Shown: positions 6,937-12,932 of the stretch, one piece after another | How the letters are laid out: each line of letters begins with the position of its first letter | How positions within the stretch are numbered: the first letter of the stretch is position 1 | Source: JAJZJT01 sp964610905 | GTDB taxonomy: Bacteria > Actinomycetota > Acidimicrobiia > Acidimicrobiales > RAAP-2 | DNA: 12,932 bases | NCBI GenBank assembly: GCA_964610905.1 | Contig: CAZSYT010000083.1 | Span: forward strand, 1-12,932 | Reading direction: 5' to 3' | Program-made: the position numbers and the translations under genes | Notes under the pieces: model-generated | What the model was told of the DNA's origin: nothing | Databases searched by the model: none | The model's input: only the letters and a program-made list of their open reading frames with translations

Positions 6937-8655
6937 GTGCGCGAGGGGCCGCTCTCCCCCGCCGAGCTGGACCTGCTCGACGCCTACTGGCGGGCGGCCA
7001 ACTACCTGTCGGTCGGCCAGATCTACCTGCTCGACAACCCGCTCCTACGCGAGGAGCTCGCACCCGAGCACGTGAAGCCCCGCCTGCTCGGCCACTGGGG
7101 GACGACCCCGGGGCTCAACTTCGTCTACGCGCACCTCAACCGGGCCATCCGAAGGTGGGACCTCGACGCCATCGCCGTCTTCGGCCCGGGCCACGGGGGG
7201 CCGGCCGCCGTGGCCAACGCCTACCTCGAGGGCACCTACACGGACGTCTACCCGCACGTCACCCGCGACGAGGCCGGCATGCGCACCCTCTTCCGGCAGT
7301 TCTCCTTCCCCGGCGGCGTGCCGTCCCACGTGGCGCCCGAGACGCCCGGCTCCATCCACGAGGGCGGCGAGCTCGGCTACTCGCTCTCTCACGCCTACGG
7401 CGCCGCCTTCGACAACCCGGACCTGCTCGTGTGCTGCATCGTGGGCGACGGCGAGGCGGAGACGGGGCCGCTGGCCACCTCGTGGCACTCGAACAAGTTC
7501 CTCGACCCGGCCACCGACGGCGCCGTCCTGCCGATCCTGCACCTGAACGGGTACAAGATCGCCAATCCCACCGTGCTCGCCCGCATCCCCGACGAGGAGC
7601 TGACCTCGCTTCTCGAGGGCTACGGGCACCGCGTCCACTGGGTCTCGGGCGACGACCCGGCGACCATGCACCAGTCGATGGCGGCCACCCTCGATGAGGT
7701 GGTCGGCGAGATCCACGACATCCAGCGCCAGGCTCGCAGCGGCGGCGGCTCGGCGCGGCCCCGATGGCCGATGATCGTCCTCGAGACGCCGAAGGGCTGG
7801 ACCGGGCCGAAGACCCTCGACGGCGTCCCGGTGGAAGGGACGTGGCGGGCCCACCAGGTGCCCATCCCCGACGTGCGGACGAACCCCGAGCACCTGGCCG
7901 CGCTCCGGTCGTGGATGGCGAGCTACCGGGCCGAGGAGCTCTTCGACGACCACGGGGCGTTGCGGGCGGAGCTGGCCGAGCTCGCCCCCGAAGGCCCGCG
8001 TCGCATGAGCGCCAACCCCCGCACGAACGGCGGGCTCGTCCTCCGCGACCTCACCCTGCCCGACTTCCGCGACTACGCGGTGGCCGTCGAGGCACCCGGT
8101 GCCACCACGAGCGAGGCCACCCGTGTGCTCGGCACCTTCCTGCGCGACGTGGCGCAGGCGAACCGGGGCACGTTCCGCGTCTTCGGTCCCGACGAGACGG
8201 CGTCCAACCGGCTCCAGGCGCTCTTCGAGGTGACCGACCGCCAGTGGATGGCCGAGCGCCTGCCGACCGACGACCACCTCGCCCCCGAGGGCCAGGTCGT
8301 CGAGATGCTCTCCGAGCACCAGTGCCAGGGCTGGCTCGAGGGCTACCTGCTCACCGGGCGCCACGGCCTGCTCAACTCCTACGAGGCCTTCGTCCACATC
8401 GTCGACTCGATGTTCAACCAGCACGCCAAGTGGCTGAAGGTGACCCGCCAGCTCCCGTGGCGGCGCCCGCTGGCCTCGCTCAACTACCTGCTGTCGTCCC
8501 ACGTCTGGCGCCAGGACCACAACGGCTTCAGCCACCAGGACCCGGGCTTCCTCGACCACGTCGTGAACAAGAAGGCCGAGGTCGTCCGCGTCTACCTGCC
8601 GCCAACTGCCTCCTGTCGGTGGCCGACCACTGCCTCCGCAGCCGTCACTACGTGA
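6937..8655 (+). CDS. xfp: Phosphoketolase N-terminal and middle domains (frame-truncated)
   Basis: This frame gives 572 residues, of which about 556 are phosphoketolase and the last 16 are out-of-frame sequence ending in AAVTT. GHWGTTPG (52-59), GPGHGG (83-88), EGGELGY (142-148) and the ThDP/metal motif GDGEAETG (170-177) lie in the N-terminal domain. LSEHQCQGWLEGY (458-470; E460 is probably the cofactor-activating glutamate) and DHNGFSHQDPG (527-537, with H533) lie in the middle domain. The family signatures are therefore complete up to the break, but the C-terminal domain is lost unless made separately. GTG 6937 is preferred for its ribosome binding site and normal N-terminus (LSPAELDLLDAYWRAANYLS). 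GTG 6754 would add 61 residues encoded by the 15-bp repeats. Confidence 0.8.
   Translation: MREGPLSPAELDLLDAYWRAANYLSVGQIYLLDNPLLREELAPEHVKPRLLGHWGTTPGLNFVYAHLNRAIRRWDLDAIAVFGPGHGGPAAVANAYLEGTYTDVYPHVTRDEAGMRTLFRQFSFPGGVPSHVAPETPGSIHEGGELGYSLSHAYGAAFDNPDLLVCCIVGDGEAETGPLATSWHSNKFLDPATDGAVLPILHLNGYKIANPTVLARIPDEELTSLLEGYGHRVHWVSGDDPATMHQSMAATLDEVVGEIHDIQRQARSGGGSARPRWPMIVLETPKGWTGPKTLDGVPVEGTWRAHQVPIPDVRTNPEHLAALRSWMASYRAEELFDDHGALRAELAELAPEGPRRMSANPRTNGGLVLRDLTLPDFRDYAVAVEAPGATTSEATRVLGTFLRDVAQANRGTFRVFGPDETASNRLQALFEVTDRQWMAERLPTDDHLAPEGQVVEMLSEHQCQGWLEGYLLTGRHGLLNSYEAFVHIVDSMFNQHAKWLKVTRQLPWRRPLASLNYLLSSHVWRQDHNGFSHQDPGFLDHVVNKKAEVVRVYLPPTASCRWPTTASAAVTT
8602..8606 (+). other. Frameshift site in xfp
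   Basis: The local sequence is CTGCCGCCAACTGCCTCC. Restoring the family reading LPPDANCLL needs seven extra bases after CTGCCGCC, ending in a second GCC before AACTGC. A deletion between two GCC triplets would produce exactly this junction. No slippery heptamer of the X-XXY-YYZ type is present, so programmed frameshifting is unlikely. Confidence 0.7.
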
Positions 8656-9284
8656 ACGTCGTCGTGGCCGGCAAGCAGCCCTCCCTCGACTACCTGGGCA
8701 TGGAGGACGCCGTGCTGCACTGCACGCGCGGCCTCGGCATCTGGGAGTTCGCCTCCAACGACGGCGGCGACCCCGACGTGGTCATGGCCTGCTGCGGCGA
8801 CGTGCCGACCCTCGAGACCCTGGCCGCCGTCGACGTCCTGCACCGCGAGCTTCCGGAGCTCAAGGTCCGCGTCGTCAACGTCGTCGACCTGATGCGCCTC
8901 GAGCCGGACTCCGAGCATCCCCACGGCCTCCCCGACCGCGAGTTCGACACGCTCTTCACCGAGGACAAGCCCGTCGTCTTCGCCTTCCACGGCTACCCCT
9001 GGCTCGTCCACCGGCTGACCTACCGGCGGAGGAACCACGCCAACATCCACGTCCGCGGGTACAAGGAGGAGGGGACGACCACCACGCCCTTCGACATGGT
9101 GATGCTGAACGACCTCGACCGCTTCCACCTCGTCATGGACGTGGTCGACCGAGTGCCTGGCCTGGGCTCGCACGCCGCGGAGCTGCGCCAGCGGATGGTG
9201 GACGAGCGGGCCCGGTGCCGGGCCTACGCGCGCTCGGTGGGCGAGGACCCGCCCGACGTCGCCGAGTGGACCTGGCCCGGGTGA
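8652..9284 (+). CDS. xfp: Phosphoketolase C-terminal domain fragment, possible restart product
   Basis: The GTG at 8652 overlaps the premature TGA (8653-8655) as GTGA, an arrangement that allows termination-reinitiation. It would yield 210 residues (VNVVVAGKQPSLDYLGMEDA onward), about the size of the XFP C-terminal domain. It contains conserved VRVVNVVDLMRLEP, FAFHGYPWLVHRLTYRR and NIHVRGYKEEGTTTTPFDM. An earlier in-frame GTG at 8619 could also serve. No strong Shine-Dalgarno is obvious. Whether this piece is made and joins the N-terminal piece is unknown. Its stop overlaps the ackA start. Confidence 0.5.
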   Translation: MNVVVAGKQPSLDYLGMEDAVLHCTRGLGIWEFASNDGGDPDVVMACCGDVPTLETLAAVDVLHRELPELKVRVVNVVDLMRLEPDSEHPHGLPDREFDTLFTEDKPVVFAFHGYPWLVHRLTYRRRNHANIHVRGYKEEGTTTTPFDMVMLNDLDRFHLVMDVVDRVPGLGSHAAELRQRMVDERARCRAYARSVGEDPPDVAEWTWPG

Positions 9285-10480
9285 GCCCTGGGGGTCCGGC
9301 GCCGTCGGACGGTCCGGACGGGGCCGGGGACCACGTCCTGGTCGTCAACGCCGGCTCGAGCAGCCTCAAGCTGTCGGTGCTCGACGCCGCCGACCGGCTC
9401 GTCGCCTCGGCCTCGGTGCCTGCCGCTCGGGGGGTGACGGAGGCCTCGACCCTCGGCGAGGAGCTCGGACGCGCACTCGCCGAGGCCGGCCTCGACCGGG
9501 GACCCGGCCTCACCGCCGTCGGGCACCGTGTCGTCCACGGGGGCACCGAGCTCGTGGACCCCGTGGTGGTCGACGACGACGTCCGCCGCCAGCTCGAGGC
9601 GCTCACCGACCTCGCGCCCCTCCACCAGCCGACGTCCCTCGCCGCCCTCGACACCGTCGGCGCGCTGCTCCCCGGCGTGCGGGCGGTGGCGTGCTTCGAC
9701 ACCGCGTTCCACGCCACGCTCCCGCCGGCGGCCGCCACCTACGCGCTGCCCTCCGAGTGGCGTCGCCGCTGGAGCCTCCGACGGTTCGGCTTCCACGGCC
9801 TGTCCCACGCCTACGCGTCGCGGCGTGCCGCGGTCCTCCTCGGACGGCCCCTCGGCGCCCTCCGGGTGGTGACCTGCCACCTCGGTGCGGGTGCGTCACT
9901 TGCCGCGGTCGCCGGCGGCGTGTCCGTCGACACCACCATGGGATTCACCCCGCTCGACGGGCTGGTGATGGCCACGCGCTCGGGAAGCGTCGACCCCGGC
10001 CTCGTCCTGTGGCTCGAGGAGCACGTCGGCATGCCGCCCGCCGAGCTGGCCTCGGCCCTCGAGCACCGCTCGGGCCTGCTCGGGCTGACCGGGAGCCCGG
10101 ACATGCGGACGGTCCTCGCCGCCGAGGAGGCGGGCGAGGCCGACGCCGCGCTCGCCGTCGCCGTCTACCTGCACCGGCTGCGGGCAGGGATCGCCGCCAT
10201 GACCGCCGCGCTGGGCGGGCTCGACGCCCTCGTGTTCACCGGCGGGGTGGGCGAGGGCTCGGCCGCCGTCCGCGCCCGGGCGGCGGACGGCCTCGGGTTC
10301 CTCGGCGTGGCGGTCGAGCCGGCGGCCAACGAGGCGGACGCCACCGACCGCGAGATCGGGCCGGCGGGGGCACCGGTCCGGACCGTCGTGGTGGCGGCGC
10401 GCGAGGACCTCGAGATCGCCCGCGGGGTGCGCGAGGCCCTGGGTCGGAGCCGGCCGAGGGCGTCCTCCGGAGGTCGGTGA
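9281..10480 (+). CDS. ackA: Acetate kinase
   Basis: This 399-residue cytosolic kinase interconverts acetyl phosphate plus ADP with acetate plus ATP. The N-terminal VLVVNAGSSSLKLSVLD carries N23. HRVVHGG (82-88) carries R83, CFDTAFH (138-144) carries catalytic D140, FHGLSH (171-176) carries H172, and HLGAGASL (200-207) is the nucleotide region. R233 lies in TRSGSVDPG, where most relatives have TRSGDIDPG. TGGVGEGS (320-327) and E375 near the end complete the ASKHA-fold active site. The start is GTG 9281, overlapping the xfp stop by 4 bp. It gives the normal family length but leaves a ~17-residue Pro/Gly-rich leader before the first strand. Pairing with phosphoketolase is classical: acetyl phosphate is made directly, so no phosphotransacetylase is needed. 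The gene appears intact. Confidence 0.95.
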   Translation: MSPGGPAPSDGPDGAGDHVLVVNAGSSSLKLSVLDAADRLVASASVPAARGVTEASTLGEELGRALAEAGLDRGPGLTAVGHRVVHGGTELVDPVVVDDDVRRQLEALTDLAPLHQPTSLAALDTVGALLPGVRAVACFDTAFHATLPPAAATYALPSEWRRRWSLRRFGFHGLSHAYASRRAAVLLGRPLGALRVVTCHLGAGASLAAVAGGVSVDTTMGFTPLDGLVMATRSGSVDPGLVLWLEEHVGMPPAELASALEHRSGLLGLTGSPDMRTVLAAEEAGEADAALAVAVYLHRLRAGIAAMTAALGGLDALVFTGGVGEGSAAVRARAADGLGFLGVAVEPAANEADATDREIGPAGAPVRTVVVAAREDLEIARGVREALGRSRPRASSGGR

Positions 10481-12882
10481 CACAGCCGGGCGACGTCGCC
10501 GGAGCGCACCGCACCCCAGCTGGAGCGCCCTGGCGCCCCCGGTCCTCCGACGTCTTCGGCATCGCCGCCGTGCTCGCCGCGGCGCTCGCCTTCTTCGGCG
10601 TCGTGCTGTCCCACGGCATCTACCTCGGTCCGTACTACCTCATCTCACATGCGAGCGGCCTGACCGCCCAGCCCCACGTGCACGTCCCCGTGCGGGGCAA
10701 CTCGGACATCGTCGCCCAGATGCTGCCTTGGGCATCACTCGCCTGGAACGAGGTCCACCACGGCCACCTGCCCCTCTGGGACCCCTACTCGGTGCTCGGG
10801 ACGCCGCTGGCCTTCAATTGGCAGTCGGCACCCTTCAGCCTGCCGGCGCTCGTCGGGTACCTGGTCCCCTCCAGCGACGCCGCCACCGTCGGCGCGCTCG
10901 TCTCGGTCGTAGTCGCCGGCACCGGCGGCTACGTGCTCGGTCGCACACTGTCGATGGGCGTCGCCGCGGCGACAGCGCTCGGGATCACCTGGGAGCTGAG
11001 CGGGCCCGTCGTCGCATGGCTGGGCTTTCCCTTCCCGGCCGTGCTGTGCTGGATGGGATGGATCGTGGCGTTCGGGCTCCTCCTCGTCAGGAGCCGCCGC
11101 CCCGGTTGGTGGCGCGCCGCCACCGCGGCGAGCGTCTGTCTCGCCCTGCTCGGCGGCCAGCCCGAGGGGTTCTCCGCACTCGCCCTGGCCGTAGCCGTGT
11201 TCTTCCTCGTCGTCATCGTGGAGACGACGCCCACGTGGTCGTCGAGGCTCCGTTCCGTCGGGCGGCTCGCCGTCGCCGTGATCGCAGGCGGGGCACTGTC
11301 GGCCCCGTTCAGCCTGCCGAGCCTGCAGCTCACCACCGGCTCCATCCGGAGCGCCGCCCACCCCAGTGCCGCGCTGCCTGCGCACGTGACCGCCTACCTC
11401 GTCTTCCAGGGGTTCGACGGTCTGCCCACACCGTCGGCGTTCTTGCCCGACGGGCTCTCCAGCGTCTTCTACACGGAGTTCGCCGCCTACGTGGGCATCA
11501 GCGTGCTCGTCCTCGCCGGCGTCGCCGTCTGGGTGCACCGGAGGCGTCCGCACGTCCAGGGGCTCGTGCTGGCTGCGACCGCCTGCCTGCTGGCGTCGTT
11601 CGTCGAACCCGTCACCCGGACGCTGGACCGTCTGCCCCTCGTCGGGTCGGTGGCGTGGGGCTCCAACCCGCTCATGCCGCTCGCGCTGTGCCTCGCTGCC
11701 CTCGCCGCCGATGGGCTCGACGTCGTCGTCCGGTCCGGCACGGTGCGGACGAGCGGGCGGGCGTTGCTCACGGCGTTCGGTACCGGCGCCGTCGCCCTCG
11801 GTGCCATCTGGCTCGTCGCACGCGGGCACCTCACACCTGCGGAGCTCCGGGTCCGCGACCACGCCTTCGTCTGGCCGACGATCGAGGTCGCCGCCGGCCT
11901 GACCGCCGGCGCGCTCGCCCTCGTGGTCTCCCGGTGGACGAGGCCGGCCCGAGGCGCGGCTCGGCGGGACGCCCGGGTCCGGTGGTCGATCGCTGCCGTG
12001 CTCGTGGGAAGCCAGACGGCCTTCCTCGTCGCCGCCGGGGCTCCACTGGTCCAGTCGAGCAACACGCGGTACCCGCACCCCGCGGCCGTCCGCCAGCTCG
12101 TCGACGCGGTCGGGACCTCGACGGTCGGCTTCGGGCCGTCGCTCTGCGACCTCGGCATCTCCGTCGACACGAACGTCGCCTACCGCGTGCGCGAGCTCGC
12201 CGCCTACGACGATTCGCTCCCCACGTCGCTCTTCTCGTCGTGGCAGCGGGACACCGGCTCGTCGGCCGGCTTCCCTGGCTTCTACGTCTTCTGCCCAGTC
12301 GTCCCGCGCGCGTCGGTCGCCCGGACCTTCGGGATCTCGTACCTGCTCGAGGGACCTGGCCACACCGGTCCGCCGGGCACCCGGTTCGTACGGTCGCTCG
12401 GCGACGAGTCGCTCTGGAAGGTGTCGGGAGCGGGCGAGGCGACGCTCACGACCGCCCGCGCGGCGGACGGCCCGCCGGTCTCACGCGTCGTCCCCGTGGC
12501 CGACAACGGTGCGGGGACGTGGCGGCTCACGGTGGCGCCGGCCACCCCGGCCACGCTCGACCTCCACATCATCCGCGTGCCGGGGCTCCACGCGACGCTC
12601 GACGGGCGACCACTGGCGATGCACCCGCTCGACGGCGTCATGCTCCAGGCCCGGGTGCCCGCCGGTCGCCACCGGATCGTCGTCCGGTACTGGCCGAGCA
12701 CCCTCACGGACGGCCTGGTGCTCGCCCTCGTCGCGCTCGTGGCGCTGGTCCTCGCCGCCGCGGGTGCCGGGGTCGGACGGCGACGACGACCGGCACGAGC
12801 GGCGCCGGGAGACCCACCGGGCACCAGCTGCGTCCGTGGGGACGAACCCGCGTCGATCGGCGCCGCACCCGAGCTCCGCTAG
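10477..12882 (+). CDS. YfhO-like polytopic membrane protein (putative GT-C-type glycosyltransferase)
   Basis: This 801-residue protein has about 12-13 predicted membrane segments by hydrophobicity: the first at about 26-46, more between 133 and 522, and one at 743-766 followed by a basic tail. After TM1 a loop reads GNSDIVAQMLPWASLAWNEV and GHLPLWDPYSVLGTPLAFNW (75-115), the acidic-residue and PLWDPY pattern of the YfhO family. Residues about 525-740 form an extracytoplasmic region ending in a beta-sandwich-like segment (VPGLHATLDGRPL, VPAGRHRIVVRYWP). YfhO relatives are linked to glycosylation of cell-envelope polymers from lipid-linked sugars; the substrate here is unknown. GTG 10477 overlaps the ackA stop by 4 bp, with GGAGG three bases before it, so it looks co-translated with ackA. 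That link to central metabolism is odd. The family call is good, the activity is inferred. Confidence 0.8.
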   Translation: MTQPGDVAGAHRTPAGAPWRPRSSDVFGIAAVLAAALAFFGVVLSHGIYLGPYYLISHASGLTAQPHVHVPVRGNSDIVAQMLPWASLAWNEVHHGHLPLWDPYSVLGTPLAFNWQSAPFSLPALVGYLVPSSDAATVGALVSVVVAGTGGYVLGRTLSMGVAAATALGITWELSGPVVAWLGFPFPAVLCWMGWIVAFGLLLVRSRRPGWWRAATAASVCLALLGGQPEGFSALALAVAVFFLVVIVETTPTWSSRLRSVGRLAVAVIAGGALSAPFSLPSLQLTTGSIRSAAHPSAALPAHVTAYLVFQGFDGLPTPSAFLPDGLSSVFYTEFAAYVGISVLVLAGVAVWVHRRRPHVQGLVLAATACLLASFVEPVTRTLDRLPLVGSVAWGSNPLMPLALCLAALAADGLDVVVRSGTVRTSGRALLTAFGTGAVALGAIWLVARGHLTPAELRVRDHAFVWPTIEVAAGLTAGALALVVSRWTRPARGAARRDARVRWSIAAVLVGSQTAFLVAAGAPLVQSSNTRYPHPAAVRQLVDAVGTSTVGFGPSLCDLGISVDTNVAYRVRELAAYDDSLPTSLFSSWQRDTGSSAGFPGFYVFCPVVPRASVARTFGISYLLEGPGHTGPPGTRFVRSLGDESLWKVSGAGEATLTTARAADGPPVSRVVPVADNGAGTWRLTVAPATPATLDLHIIRVPGLHATLDGRPLAMHPLDGVMLQARVPAGRHRIVVRYWPSTLTDGLVLALVALVALVLAAAGAGVGRRRRPARAAPGDPPGTSCVRGDEPASIGAAPELR

Positions 12883-12932
12883 GAGCGTGGGTCCGTATCC
12901 GCCAGTGACCTGGCCGTGTTCGTCACGGGTGC
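12883..12932. other. Unassigned right edge
   Basis: Fifty bases follow the YfhO-like stop. A minus-strand frame ending at a TAG (12879-12881) is open to the edge and would give a short C-terminus (APVTNTARSLADTDPRS), but nothing supports it as a gene. No terminator hairpin with a T-run is visible. Confidence 0.3.

Larger units (their letters stand above)
6937..9284 (+). pseudogene. xfp: Phosphoketolase (xfp), interrupted by a frameshift near 8602
   Basis: Taken across the frame break, this locus encodes a nearly complete thiamine-diphosphate phosphoketolase of about 785 residues, close to the family's usual 790-825. The enzyme splits xylulose 5-phosphate and/or fructose 6-phosphate with phosphate into acetyl phosphate plus glyceraldehyde 3-phosphate or erythrose 4-phosphate. 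Similarity runs in frame 1 to YLPP at about 8604, then continues without a gap in frame 3 from NCLLSVADHCLRSRHYVNV to the stop at 9284. Relatives read LPPDANCLL here, so the bases for DA plus one more are missing, consistent with a 7-bp deletion. The gene is otherwise undamaged, which suggests a recent event, a tolerated split, or an assembly error. It precedes ackA, its usual partner. Confidence 0.85.

Noticed and set aside
4406..7075. 889-codon open frame on the plus strand opposite the ATPase
   Set aside because: It is the antisense shadow of the P-type ATPase. The protein is Asp/Gly/His/Arg-rich and the frame runs through the 15-bp repeats without any domain.
7045..8559. 504-codon minus-strand frame opposite xfp
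   Set aside because: It is antisense to conserved phosphoketolase motifs and has no family resemblance of its own.
8590..8620. Programmed ribosomal frameshift in xfp
   Set aside because: No slippery heptamer or clear downstream pseudoknot was seen, and slipping one base would still leave out the conserved DA residues.
10728..12908. Long alternative frames over the YfhO-like gene (plus, and minus 10735-12363)
   Set aside because: Arg/Pro-rich or Asp/Gly/Glu-rich translations with no hydrophobic pattern or domains. The YfhO frame explains the region.
12879..12932. C-terminus of a minus-strand gene entering from the right
   Set aside because: Only about 17 codons are visible, there is no recognisable motif, and the proposed stop overlaps the YfhO-like stop. 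Too little evidence.

Overview
The window is high-GC DNA throughout, with GTG starts, strong third-position G/C bias and long spurious open frames on the opposite strands. Together with the protein types, this points to an actinobacterium, perhaps an Acidimicrobiia-like or other uncultured Actinomycetota lineage. That placement is inference from composition and family resemblance. No tRNA, rRNA, CRISPR array, transposase or integrase was seen.

Layout. (1) Bases 1-55 are the tail of an unidentified plus-strand gene. (2) Bases 133-765 (+) encode a HAD phosphatase-like protein of the ACAD10-type group. Its last codons and stop lie in a 40-bp sequence repeated almost three times (741-849). (3) A compact minus-strand operon runs from 6619 down to 938: a P-type H+-ATPase of the plasma-membrane class, a beta-phosphoglucomutase-like enzyme, and a GH65 disaccharide phosphorylase. 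Adjacent genes overlap by 8 and 4 bp. (4) A divergent intergenic region (6620-6936) holds a perfect-arm 18-bp palindrome, a plausible promoter and a 15-bp tandem repeat of about seven copies. (5) A plus-strand operon follows: phosphoketolase (xfp), acetate kinase (ackA) and a YfhO-like polytopic membrane protein. Both junctions are GTGA start/stop overlaps. (6) Bases 12883-12932 hold nothing I can assign.

How the genes may work together (inference). GH65 phosphorolysis of an alpha-linked disaccharide would give beta-glucose 1-phosphate, which the mutase turns into glucose 6-phosphate without spending ATP. Sugar phosphates from hexose/pentose metabolism feed phosphoketolase, which makes acetyl phosphate, and acetate kinase converts that to acetate plus ATP. 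The divergent H+-ATPase can spend ATP on proton export. This looks like an energy-conservation and acid/hypoxia module that could draw on a stored disaccharide, possibly controlled from the shared palindrome.

The most striking defect is in xfp. Its reading frame breaks near 8602 in a way best explained by a 7-bp deletion between short GCC repeats. The out-of-frame stop then lands on a GTGA that could restart translation of the C-terminal domain. So xfp may be a pseudogene, a two-piece enzyme, or an assembly artefact.
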